Origin: Candidatus Methanofrustulum fimipullorum
GTDB taxonomy: Archaea > Halobacteriota > Methanosarcinia > Methanosarcinales > Methanosarcinaceae
DNA length: 43,301 nt
Assembly (NCBI GenBank): GCA_012518265.1
Contig: JAAYST010000084.1
Coordinates: forward strand, 1-43,301
Reading direction: 5' to 3'
Part shown: in pieces, positions 1-7,887 of the stretch
Position numbering within the stretch: the first letter of the stretch is position 1
Layout of the letters: each line of letters begins with the position of its first letter
Program-made: the position numbers and the translations under genes
The notes under the pieces: generated by a model
Database searches by the model: none
What the model saw: the letters and a program-made list of their open reading frames with translations, nothing else
Told to the model about the DNA's origin: nothing

Positions 1-192
1 AGTCTCTCCCGACAATCTGTCGGTTATATTTTTTATTGCTTCCGATACTTCTTTCGGGAATTTTCTCAAATGCGGAAATTCTCCCATAATCTTTCCCATA
101 ACGGCTTTTACTTGCGGAACCGAATTATACTTTACCGCATTTTGCAATGCAAATTTTTCAATCTCATCCAAATCGTTTTGACTCAATGCCAT
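1..192 (-). CDS. gltX: Glutamyl-tRNA synthetase, N-terminal fragment
   Basis: Only the first 64 codons are in the window; the gene runs off the left edge. The product begins MALSQNDLDEIEKFALQNAV and continues with KYNSVPQVKAVMGKIMGEFP. This is the typical N-terminal helix of archaeal non-discriminating GluRS (family usually around 560 residues), which charges tRNA with glutamate; the catalytic HIGH/KMSKS region lies outside. The start is the ATG at 192-190, with an AAGGA ribosome-binding site just upstream on the minus strand. The call rests on recognition of the N terminus only, so it is probable rather than certain. Upstream lies a short AT-rich tandem repeat, and the HTH gene to the right is on the same strand but 180 bp away, so they need not be co-transcribed. 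Confidence 0.72.
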   Translation of the reverse strand, partial: MALSQNDLDEIEKFALQNAVKYNSVPQVKAVMGKIMGEFPHLRKFPKEVSEAIKNITDRLSGET

Positions 193-210
193 AAATGTTT
201 TCCTTCATAT

Positions 211-253
211 TAATATTAGATAAATATTAGATAAATATTAGATAAATATTAGA
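211..253. repeat. AT-rich tandem repeat upstream of gltX
   Basis: About four copies of an 11-nt unit (ATAAATATTAG) lie in the spacer between the HTH gene and gltX, just upstream of the gltX ribosome-binding site. It falls where a TATA box would be expected and may be part of the promoter, but it may equally be slippage-generated filler. Confidence 0.6.
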
Positions 254-375
254 TTGTTTTTAATCAATTAATAAAACAATGTCATAAAACCGCATGATAT
301 TATATAAATTTAAATCATGAATTTTTATTTTTATGATTTCTTATTTTAACTTTTTTTATTTTTTAGTTTTTTGTT

Positions 376-906
376 TTATTTCTTTTTAGGAAACGTTTTT
401 TTAACAGCCGATTCAATGGCAATATTCATACTTTCTTTCGGGAAAATAGATACAACGGGAATCGTTACAATTTTTTCAACAGTACGACTTACAATCGGCG
501 CACACACGATTGCTTTTGCGCCGTCTCTTTCCGCATATACGGATGCGATAATCGCATCTTCTATTGAACTTGCCGGATATTCTTTTATCATAATTAATCT
601 GTCGTCTATTTTTCTCCTCGTCTCTGTAATTGTGTCAAGAACCATACCTGCGGCAATAACTGCGATATACTCTTCACTTTCCGTTTCGTATTTTTTTAAG
701 GTTTTTATTATTTGTCTTAAGTTTTTAATATTCGGGCTTCTTGTTCCCGCTCTCAATTTGTAAATCGTACTTAAAGGAATCTCCGCTTCTTTTGCAAAAT
801 CCGCAGCAGTCATGTTCAAATCATGGCGAATTATTCTGTACAAAACATTTCCGAACAACTCATCCGATACAATAACGGCATTCATTAATTCTTCCGACGG
901 TTTCAT
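376..906 (-). CDS. Helix-turn-helix (XRE-like) transcriptional regulator
   Basis: A 176-residue protein. Residues about 28-62 form a Cro/C1-type helix-turn-helix (TAADFAKEAEIPLSTIYKL, then RAGTRSPNIKNLRQIIKTL). The C-terminal half (about 80-170) is an alpha/beta domain ending in segments such as AIVCAPIVSRTVEKIVTIPV. This looks like the methanogen regulator family I remember as COG1709; the family name is from memory. It would act as a DNA-binding repressor or activator in the cytoplasm, ligand unknown. The ATG at 906 is the only sensible start and has no clear ribosome-binding site, which suggests a short or absent leader. Its promoter region (907-1005) holds four direct repeats of TTTAGATAT that could be its own operator. 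Stop is TAA. Confidence 0.72.
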   Translation of the reverse strand: MKPSEELMNAVIVSDELFGNVLYRIIRHDLNMTAADFAKEAEIPLSTIYKLRAGTRSPNIKNLRQIIKTLKKYETESEEYIAVIAAGMVLDTITETRRKIDDRLIMIKEYPASSIEDAIIASVYAERDGAKAIVCAPIVSRTVEKIVTIPVVSIFPKESMNIAIESAVKKTFPKKK

Positions 907-944
907 TGTTACTTATAACAGCCTTCATTCAAATAAATATTCTC

Positions 945-1001
945 TTTAGATATTCTTTAGATATCCAAATTTAGATATCCAAATAAATACTCTTTAGATA
1001 T
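945..1001 (-). promoter_or_regulatory. Direct repeats TTTAGATAT upstream of the HTH regulator gene
   Basis: The 9-mer TTTAGATAT occurs at 945, 956, 970 and 993, within 100 bp upstream of the regulator's start codon. The copies are spaced 11, 14 and 23 nt apart. Multiple direct copies in the promoter of a DNA-binding protein gene suggest an autoregulatory operator; this is inference. Confidence 0.45.
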
Positions 1002-1004
1002 TTT

Positions 1005-1042
1005 CTCTTTCTCTCTCTCTCTCTCTCTTTCTTTCCCTCTCA
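1005..1042. repeat. CT microsatellite
   Basis: A near-pure CT run in the spacer between the HTH gene and the substrate-binding protein gene. It makes a spurious Arg-Glu repeat frame on the other strand. The rest of the 907-1311 spacer is AT-rich and holds no gene I can support; the two repeat sets on either side are listed separately. Confidence 0.85.
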
Positions 1043-1252
1043 TAAAAATATTTTTCTCGAAAATCGGAAAAAATTATCCTTTTTCGGCCAATTTTAAAAT
1101 AAAAAACCTCATAGGGACACTTTTTTATCAGTTTTGAAAATCTATATATAGTATATAAAATCCTTATAAATGTCAAGGAGTGATTTATCATTCCGCTTAT
1201 CTATTAAAAATATATTTCATTTAATTATTCAATAAAAATTATATTTATGAAT

Positions 1253-1288
1253 TGTACAAAAATGTACAAAAATTATACAAATTTATAC
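1253..1288 (+). promoter_or_regulatory. Helically phased T(G/A)TAC repeats before the substrate-binding protein gene
   Basis: TGTAC occurs at 1253 and 1263, and TATAC at 1274 and 1284. The spacing of 10, 11 and 10 nt puts one copy per turn on the same face of the helix. The block ends 24 nt before the start codon and overlaps where the promoter or transcription start should lie, so bound protein would probably repress. The binding protein is unknown. Confidence 0.5.
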
Positions 1289-1311
1289 TAATTTAAAGGA
1301 GATTACAACTA

Positions 1312-2316
1312 ATGAAAAAATCATTTTCTTTATTATCAGTTTTTGTAATTGTCGCATTATTAGTTTGCGCAATTTCTTTATCGGGTTGTATCGGAGAAAA
1401 CGACAACAAATCCGTTAAAAATATAGCATTCGGTTATCAACCGAGTACACATCAAATGGCATATATGACAGCAGATGCAAAAGGCTGGTGGCTCGAAGGC
1501 TTAAAAGCCCATGGCGTGGAAACAGTATCAGACAATTCATTTGGAAGCGGTCCGAATGAAATGTCTTCTCTTGCCGCAGATGCAATTCAAGTCGCTTATG
1601 TAGGTTCTGCACCTGTAATCACGTCAATTGCATCGGGAACTGATGTAAAAATCGTTGCCGCCGTTCAATCTGACGGTTCAAGCTTGTTGGTTTCAAACAA
1701 TTTCACATACAATTCCCCACAAGATTTGAAAGGTAAATCAATAGGAACATTTCCGCCGGGATCGATTCAGGACACATTGATTCGCGATTGGCTTAAATCG
1801 AACAATCTGGACCCGACAAAAGACGTATCTTTGAAACCGATGAACCAAGGGGACGCAATAACAGCATTGAAATCAAACTCGGTCGAAGCGGTATTTTTAC
1901 CTCACCCCGCACCTGTTGTTATTGAAAAAGGCGGTTTTGGAAGAACAGTTTTAACTTCCGGTCTAATTCAAAATAATCACCCTTGCTGTGTAGTTGCAGT
2001 AAGTCAAAAATTAATAGATGAACATCCGGAAATCGTAAAAGAAATTGTAAGAATTCATATCAAAGCAACCGACTATGTCAACAACAATAAAGAAGAGGCT
2101 GCAAAAGATTACGCTAAAAAAACAGGCGATGAATTATCCGTAGTTTTGGCTTCTATAAATGATTGGGACGGTATGTGGCTTTCAGATCCGCACGTAATTA
2201 AAGACGGCGTCGTTGAATTTTCAACATCGCAATATAACAACGGAATGATTCAAAGAAAACTTACAGAAGATGAAATCTTCGATTTCACGTTCTATGATGA
2301 AATCATGAAAGAATAA
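1312..2316 (+). CDS. ABC transporter substrate-binding lipoprotein (NitT/TauT/SsuA type)
   Basis: A 334-residue secreted protein with a signal peptide and lipobox (LSGC, Cys at residue 26), so it is probably lipid-anchored to the outer face of the membrane. The body is a periplasmic-binding fold of the aliphatic sulfonate/nitrate/taurine family. Residues about 40-110 give the first lobe, GTFPPGS near 145 is the hinge motif, and an HPAPVVIEKGGFGR segment lies near 200. Substrate cannot be read from sequence. The start is supported by AAAGGAG at 1295-1301. No permease or ATPase gene follows; the gene is monocistronic with its own strong terminator. It may serve a transporter encoded elsewhere or act as a sensor. 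Upstream phased repeats suggest tight regulation. Stop is TAA. Confidence 0.88.
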   Translation: MKKSFSLLSVFVIVALLVCAISLSGCIGENDNKSVKNIAFGYQPSTHQMAYMTADAKGWWLEGLKAHGVETVSDNSFGSGPNEMSSLAADAIQVAYVGSAPVITSIASGTDVKIVAAVQSDGSSLLVSNNFTYNSPQDLKGKSIGTFPPGSIQDTLIRDWLKSNNLDPTKDVSLKPMNQGDAITALKSNSVEAVFLPHPAPVVIEKGGFGRTVLTSGLIQNNHPCCVVAVSQKLIDEHPEIVKEIVRIHIKATDYVNNNKEEAAKDYAKKTGDELSVVLASINDWDGMWLSDPHVIKDGVVEFSTSQYNNGMIQRKLTEDEIFDFTFYDEIMKE

Positions 2317-2323
2317 TCTTTTT

Positions 2324-2372
2324 AAACGGAAATTATATTTTGTTTACAAAATATAATTTCCGTTTCTTTTTT
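2324..2372 (+). terminator. Terminator of the substrate-binding protein gene
   Basis: A perfect 20-bp inverted repeat (arms 2324-2343 and 2346-2365, 2-nt loop) followed by a T-run starts 7 nt after the stop codon. This is a strong intrinsic terminator shape. Confidence 0.8.
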
Positions 2373-2397
2373 ACATTTCACTTCCCATTTTTTCACT

Positions 2398-2892
2398 TTT
2401 TGATATAAACCCCGACTTTGGTTTTTTTTCCAAAAAATAATAAAAATGTTGGGTTTTATTTCTAAAAAGTAATAAAACCGTGCCTTTTATTTTTGCTTTG
2501 GCCGGCTGCTTTTGGATTTTTTATGCGGCATTTTTTTTCAATTTTTTATATAAACCCCGACGAGGGTTTTATTTCTAAAAAACAATAAAAACGATGTCGG
2601 TCTTATTTCAAAAAATAATAAAAACGGTGTCGTTTATTTTTGCTTTGGCCGGCTGCTTTTGTAATTTTTATGCGGCATTTTTTTTCATTTTTTTTATATA
2701 AACCCCGACGAGGGTTTTATTTCTAAAAAACAATAAAAACGATGTCGGTCTTATTTCAAAAAATAATAAAAACGGTGTCGTTTATTTTTGCTTTGGCCCG
2801 GCTGCTTTTGGAATTTTTTGGTGTTTGCCTTTTTTCACTTTTTGATATAAACCCCGACTTGGGTTTTTTATTTCTAAAAAAGAATATTTCAA
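2398..2892. repeat. Intergenic array of four ~148-nt repeats
   Basis: The marker ATATAAACCCCGAC begins at 2403, 2548, 2696 and 2845, giving spacings of 145, 148 and 149 nt. Each full unit also carries a run like TTTTATTTCTAAAAAA, a GATGTCGGTC-type or related core, and TTTGCTTTGGCCGGCTGC. The middle two units are nearly identical and the outer ones diverged. No convincing reading frame runs through the array. It fills the space between convergent genes (substrate-binding protein and trm5). Confidence 0.85.
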
Positions 2893-2900
2893 CTAAAATT

Positions 2901-3947
2901 TTACTCGATTCTCGCCTCAATGCAAATATTGTATTGATGTGGTGCATACGACCTGATTTTTCTCATTTCTATAATATTTTCGTTTTTGCCGTTTTCTCTT
3001 GCCGCTTTTTTTATAAGATCTATATCTTTTGAATACAAATCTTCTTTTTCAGTTTCTTCAGCCATCGCATAGTAATATATAATTCCGCCTTTTTTTGTAA
3101 GCTGTACCGCTTCATTTAAAAAAAGGTGTGCGCTGCAAGGCAAATTCATTATTACGTGGTCCGCTTTTTCCTTATAATGATCTGTTAAGTTTTTTGCATC
3201 TAAATTCAATGCTTTTATATTTTCAACTTTATTTTCTTTTATATTTTTTATAAGAAGCTCTACAGCTTCCGGATTTTTGTCGTTTGCAATAACGGTTTTC
3301 GGCTTTTTCTTTTTGGAAATTAGTATGCTGAAAGGACCGACTCCGGCAAACATGTCGATTACAAAATCGTCTTCATTTATTTTTTTCAAAATACGTGCTC
3401 TTTCTGTTGATAAACGCTGCGTAAAATATGCTTTTTCAAGGTCGATATAATATTTGCAACCGTACTCTTTGTATACCGTTTCGGTTTTTTTCTCCCCGCA
3501 AACGTGTATGAATTTTCTCGTTCGAAATTCCCCCAAAACGGGGCTGTTTGCCAATAATACGGTTTTTATGTTTTTATTGCATTTGAAAATCGCTTTTCCA
3601 ATTTCTTTTTTATTTTGCTCGTCTTCAATTATTGCAATATCTCCTATATATTCGACAGTCGGATTGTATCCGAGCAATTCGCTTATAGTCGGATTTTTTT
3701 TACGTCTTTCAAAATATGCGTTTCCCGTCTTTACAAAAACTTCTTTTCCTATTTTCTCTATTTCAGATTTAGAAAGCTTTCTTTTTATCGGAATTGCCAA
3801 AAATTCGTCTTTTGCAAACGGTTTTAAATCTTCTGAAATAATTTGAAGCAAGTCAAGTGTCCTTCTTGCGCTTTCTCCGTTTTTTTTAAGCACAAAAGCC
3901 CCAATTGATAATACCTTTTCATTCTTTTCAGAAACATTTTTCTCCAT
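2901..3947 (-). CDS. trm5: tRNA (guanine(37)-N1)-methyltransferase Trm5
   Basis: A 348-residue class I SAM methyltransferase that makes m1G37 (or starts wyosine synthesis) in tRNA, preventing frameshifting. An N-terminal D1 domain is followed by the linker motif YIGDIAII at about 100-107. FIHVCGEKKTETVYKEYG lies near 146-164. The SAM-binding motif DMFAGVGPFS is at about 198-207, NDKNP near 222, and the catalytic NLP motif at about 268-270. Length matches archaeal Trm5. Archaea have several Trm5 subtypes (Trm5a, b, c), and I cannot assign which one this is. The start ATG is at 3947-3945. Convergent with the lipoprotein gene across the repeat array. Stop is TAA. Confidence 0.93.
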   Translation of the reverse strand: MEKNVSEKNEKVLSIGAFVLKKNGESARRTLDLLQIISEDLKPFAKDEFLAIPIKRKLSKSEIEKIGKEVFVKTGNAYFERRKKNPTISELLGYNPTVEYIGDIAIIEDEQNKKEIGKAIFKCNKNIKTVLLANSPVLGEFRTRKFIHVCGEKKTETVYKEYGCKYYIDLEKAYFTQRLSTERARILKKINEDDFVIDMFAGVGPFSILISKKKKPKTVIANDKNPEAVELLIKNIKENKVENIKALNLDAKNLTDHYKEKADHVIMNLPCSAHLFLNEAVQLTKKGGIIYYYAMAEETEKEDLYSKDIDLIKKAARENGKNENIIEMRKIRSYAPHQYNICIEARIE

Positions 3948-4076
3948 TTAAAACACCGACTCTAAAAAACCTTCTATCCGAAGCTGTCTATTAACTTATT
4001 TTATATTTCATATAAATATTTTTTGTTTTTTAAAATTTCAATTCATTTAATTTATAAAAAATAGCTATAGTTGTCT

Positions 4077-4775
4077 ATGGATGAAATAAAGAAATCGAAT
4101 AAAATAAAAGAAATTAAAAATAAGCGTAAGTCGCGTTATTTTCACAATTCCGATATTGCGTCGAGTTCCGTTTTATCTGTCGGAATTATGATTTCAATTA
4201 CAATAATTTTAGTACTTATATTGTCTTCTTATATATTTTCTTCAAATATTTTTGAATTTGAAAATAAAAATAAAAATGTCAAAATAGACGTAATTTCTGC
4301 AAAAGGGGGTCTCGTATACGATTCTCCACAAGTAAAATTTTCCAAAAATATTATAATTTTAAGACATTCGGGCGGTCCCGCTCTAAATTCGGAAAATGTT
4401 GAAATTGTAATAGAAGGCTTTGGCAATACTTACTTCGGAATTCCCGGGCAGCATGGAAGCCATATTGTTTTCGGAAATATAACAGTTCATTACAAAAACA
4501 TATCACATTTAGGAAAAAACGAATCTTATAAAAAGAAAAACAAACATATAAATGAAGGCTTTTGGTCTATAGGTGAAACTATTGTACTTTCCGGAAACGA
4601 CAGTTGCCCCGGAACTTGTAAATCAAGTGTTGAAGTTTTATCGCCCGATGTCTTGAAAACATCGAATAATTACGGTTTTGAATCCGGCAAAGCGGTCAAT
4701 TTATCAGTTTATGAAAACGAATCGGGAACTCGAAATCTGTTAACCCGAAAAAAAGTTATTATAAAATCGGCATAA
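4077..4775 (+). CDS. Pilin-like (DUF1628-type) secreted or membrane-anchored protein
   Basis: A roughly 232-residue protein with a positively charged N terminus and one hydrophobic segment at about residues 29-55 (SVLSVGIMISITIILVLIL). An extracellular beta-rich domain follows, with ILRHSGGPAL near 105. This layout is typical of archaeal type IV pilin-like proteins (Pilin_N/DUF1628), in which the hydrophobic helix anchors the subunit. I chose ATG 4077; a TTG two codons earlier (4071) is also open. No clear ribosome-binding site is visible, so a leaderless mRNA is possible. It stands alone with no pilus assembly genes nearby. Function in adhesion is inference. Stop is TAA. Confidence 0.62.
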   Translation: MDEIKKSNKIKEIKNKRKSRYFHNSDIASSSVLSVGIMISITIILVLILSSYIFSSNIFEFENKNKNVKIDVISAKGGLVYDSPQVKFSKNIIILRHSGGPALNSENVEIVIEGFGNTYFGIPGQHGSHIVFGNITVHYKNISHLGKNESYKKKNKHINEGFWSIGETIVLSGNDSCPGTCKSSVEVLSPDVLKTSNNYGFESGKAVNLSVYENESGTRNLLTRKKVIIKSA

Positions 4776-4928
4776 TTGTATGATTTTTTTAATTTCCAAT
4801 ATTTCAAACAGTTTCACTTTACATGGTTATCCGTTTAAATATTTTGATGTCGTGTAAAATAATGTAAAAGCTTTCTAAAATCAATCAATTTAAAAATCAA
4901 TCAATTTAAAAATCAGGTCAAAAAACAT

Positions 4929-7178
4929 ATGGGAAACGATTCGGAAACATTCATGAAATATTTTACAAAGAAGATGTGCTATCCCAATCAAAAAGAAGCC
5001 ATGCGTGAAATATCTTTGGCTTTGGAGTCGGAAAAAGCCGTTTTGTTTGAAGGTGCTTGCGGAACCGGGAAAACATTGAGTTCTTTAGCGCCTGCTTTGG
5101 ATATTGCCGAACGTAAAAAGAAAACTGTTCTGATTGTGACAAATGTGCACCAGCAAATGGTTCAGTTCATAAATGAAGCAAGAGATATTCAGGAGCAGGC
5201 AGATTTCAAAGCGTTAGTTGTAAGGGGCAAACGATCGATGTGCCCGCTTCATGTGGATTACGAAGAGTGCAGAGCGAAAACGGAAAAAACATATGATATT
5301 TTAAAACTTGAAAATGAAAGGCTAAAAATGGTAAAAGATTTGGAAGAGCGGAAAAAAGAATATAAGGAGACGAAAGATCCGGACGTTCTCGAAGAAATAA
5401 AAAATATAGAAAATAAATTAAAAGAATTTGATGAATCTTTCAAAAAAAGTAAATCGGTTTATTGTCCGTTTTTATATGAAGTGGTTCGATCCGATGAACT
5501 CGAATTTCGTAAATGGGTTTTTGAAACTGTCAGATCTTCGGAAGAAGTGACGGAATATGCGGCGGCAAGAGGTATGTGCGGATATGAGCTTTTAAAAAAG
5601 GAAATGAAAAGAGCTCAGCTTTTAATATGCAATTATCATCATGTTTTAAACAGAGATATTTTTTTAACAATATTGACTTGGATAGAAAAATTGCCCGAAG
5701 ATGTAATAGTTATATTTGATGAGGCGCACAATATCGAAAATGCGGCTCGTTCCCACTCTTCAATTACAATTTCGGAAAGAACTCTTGACAGAGCGATAAA
5801 TGAAATTGAAGAACATCCGGATTATTTCCCGGAAAGCCCTCGAATTGATACACAGAGAATATGGAATGCATTTTACGAAGCCATAATGGATACTTATAAA
5901 TTTAAACTGGGGCCGAACGCAGAAGAAAGAATAGGCCATAATTGGTCAGATATTAAAATTAGCGATCCGACAGAGCGTTTCGATATTGTACGCGAACGTT
6001 TTTTGAGCAAAATAAAAAATTTGACGCTTACAGGTCTCAATCATAAAAAACAAATTGATGAAAAATATGATGAAAAAGAAATTTTGAAATATATTTCGTC
6101 TTTAATGAGAAGCGTATCTCGAATCGGTTTGAGTGTCGAGGAAGATTATCGTGAAAAGTTTAAAAGCGGAAACGCTCCTCTTAGAAAATCTCATATACGA
6201 AATGCGGCCGATTTTTTAGATGCTTATCTTTTGCTTTACGGAAATCCTAATTATTATCCGATTTTAAATGTGAGAAAAGACTCTTACTCCGGAAAAAATG
6301 AAATATACGGCCGAATGGAAATATTTACATGTATCCCGAGAAGTGTTACTCAAGAATTGTTTAATTCATTAGGCGGCCTCGTTTTAATGTCGGCGACATT
6401 AAGGCCTTTTAATATGATTCGGGAAACTTTGGGACTTGAAAGAGAATGTGTAGAAATCGCATACAACACAACATTTCCGATAGACAGAAGGAAAACATTT
6501 GCCGTTTCCGTTCCTCCTTTATTCTCAAGTACGCGCTTGCGCCAAGAAACTTCAAACGCTGTTGAATATTCTTTGATATCTGCTATTAAATCGACACCCG
6601 GAAACGTTTTGATTTACTTTCAAAGTTCTTCGGAAGCAATACGCTACGGCAACTTTTTAAGAGCGGCTTTCGGTGATTCACTTAAAGTTTTTATAGATGA
6701 GCCCGATGCAAACTCAAACGACATAAGGGAAGCGTTTTTCAAAATAGGCGAATCAGGAGGAAAAGCAGTTTTGGTAAGTTACATTCTCGGTACTTTAAGT
6801 GAGGGAATAGATTTCCAAAACAACCGCGCAAGAACCGTAATAATAGTCGGGGTCGGTTATCCCGCTTTAAACGACAGAATCCGTGCTGTTGAATCGGCCT
6901 ATGATTTAGTTTTCGGAGATGGAAAAGGCTGGGAGTTTGCAATTTCCGTTCCCACAATGAGAAGAATTCGCCAAGCAATGGGCCGAGTAGTTAGATCCCC
7001 TACCGATTACGGAGTCCGAATTTTGCTTGACGCAAGATTTCAAAAAGCATCAGTCAGAACACTTGGAAAATATTCTGTATATAATCAATTTCCCGATGAA
7101 GAAAAAGACGAAATAGAAGATATAACTCCTAAGGAAATTGGAGCATATCTTAATGACTTCTTTTCAAAAATGAATTAA
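4929..7178 (+). CDS. XPD/Rad3-family Fe-S ATP-dependent DNA helicase
   Basis: A 749-residue superfamily 2 helicase of the DEAD_2 group. Walker A is EGACGTGKT (residues 41-49) and the DEAH box is at 264-267. Four cysteines at about 105, 114, 179 and 217 fit the 4Fe-4S cluster domain of XPD. The C-terminal helicase motif VI reads QAMGRVVRSPTDYG. The family unwinds DNA 5' to 3' and acts in repair. A charged coiled-coil insertion, rich in Lys and Glu, lies between the second and third cysteines (about 125-170). The start is the ATG at 4929. The gene is monocistronic, with AT-rich spacers on both sides. Stop is TAA. Confidence 0.92.
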   Translation: MGNDSETFMKYFTKKMCYPNQKEAMREISLALESEKAVLFEGACGTGKTLSSLAPALDIAERKKKTVLIVTNVHQQMVQFINEARDIQEQADFKALVVRGKRSMCPLHVDYEECRAKTEKTYDILKLENERLKMVKDLEERKKEYKETKDPDVLEEIKNIENKLKEFDESFKKSKSVYCPFLYEVVRSDELEFRKWVFETVRSSEEVTEYAAARGMCGYELLKKEMKRAQLLICNYHHVLNRDIFLTILTWIEKLPEDVIVIFDEAHNIENAARSHSSITISERTLDRAINEIEEHPDYFPESPRIDTQRIWNAFYEAIMDTYKFKLGPNAEERIGHNWSDIKISDPTERFDIVRERFLSKIKNLTLTGLNHKKQIDEKYDEKEILKYISSLMRSVSRIGLSVEEDYREKFKSGNAPLRKSHIRNAADFLDAYLLLYGNPNYYPILNVRKDSYSGKNEIYGRMEIFTCIPRSVTQELFNSLGGLVLMSATLRPFNMIRETLGLERECVEIAYNTTFPIDRRKTFAVSVPPLFSSTRLRQETSNAVEYSLISAIKSTPGNVLIYFQSSSEAIRYGNFLRAAFGDSLKVFIDEPDANSNDIREAFFKIGESGGKAVLVSYILGTLSEGIDFQNNRARTVIIVGVGYPALNDRIRAVESAYDLVFGDGKGWEFAISVPTMRRIRQAMGRVVRSPTDYGVRILLDARFQKASVRTLGKYSVYNQFPDEEKDEIEDITPKEIGAYLNDFFSKMN

Positions 7179-7385
7179 TAATAGAATAAATATAAAAATA
7201 GAAAAAATAGAAAAATACAAAAAGCATAATATACTAAAAGGACTAAATACTTAATATTAAAAATACCTTTATTTTTCAATACATATATTCTCAATTTTTT
7301 ATAAAATCGATTATAAAATCATTATAAAATCATTATAAAATATTTTTAAATTATTATACAAATTTGTTTAAACGGTGTGTTTTTT

Positions 7386-7817
7386 ATGAGTGTACAAGAT
7401 ATTGTAAAAGAAGTAACTAATGAACTTGAACGCATAGTCAATACAAAAACAGTAGTCGGAACTCCAATTCAGGCAGCAGACAAAACTATTATTCCGATTG
7501 CGGAAATTTCAGTAGGTTTTGCAAGCGGGGGTTTTGACGGTTCCGGTGAAAAAACCGATCAAAATGAAAATGCAAAAGCATTAGGCGGTGGCGGAGGCGG
7601 CGGTGCAAAAATAAATCCGGTCGCATTCATAGTTTTATATGAAGATAAATCGGAAATTTTAACATTGAAAAATGCGGGACTCGAAAAAGACCTTTTAAAA
7701 GTAGTTGACTCTTTGCCCGATTTGATCGACAGATTAAGATCTAAGAAAAAATCAAAAGAAGATGCCGAAAATGATGAATACGAAGAAGATGAAGACGAGG
7801 AAGACGAATTCGAATAA
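7386..7817 (+). CDS. GerW/YtfJ family protein
   Basis: A 143-residue protein that matches the GerW family. The signatures are an N-terminal helix SVQDIVKEVTNELERI, the strand VVGTPIQAADKTIIPIAEIS, a seven-Gly run followed by AKINPVAFIVLYED, and an acidic tail of Glu and Asp. The family is best known from Bacillus spore germination (YtfJ), but it is widespread in non-sporulating bacteria and methanogens, where the role is unknown. The start is ATG 7386, preceded by GGTG at the proper distance; an in-frame GTG at 7377 is part of that ribosome-binding site. It is followed by a DUF2953 gene, the same pairing as ytfJ/ytfI in Bacillus, so the two proteins probably act together. Stop is TAA. Confidence 0.85.
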   Translation: MSVQDIVKEVTNELERIVNTKTVVGTPIQAADKTIIPIAEISVGFASGGFDGSGEKTDQNENAKALGGGGGGGAKINPVAFIVLYEDKSEILTLKNAGLEKDLLKVVDSLPDLIDRLRSKKKSKEDAENDEYEEDEDEEDEFE

Positions 7818-7887
7818 TTTTCGTTAATGTTTTAATTTGATTTCATATAATTTCATATTATTTCATTCGATTTTTGAATGATTCAAA

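Noticed and set aside
994-1191. 65-residue frame with an Arg-Glu repeat
   Set aside because: It is the minus-strand reading of the CT microsatellite and has no start signal or family resemblance.
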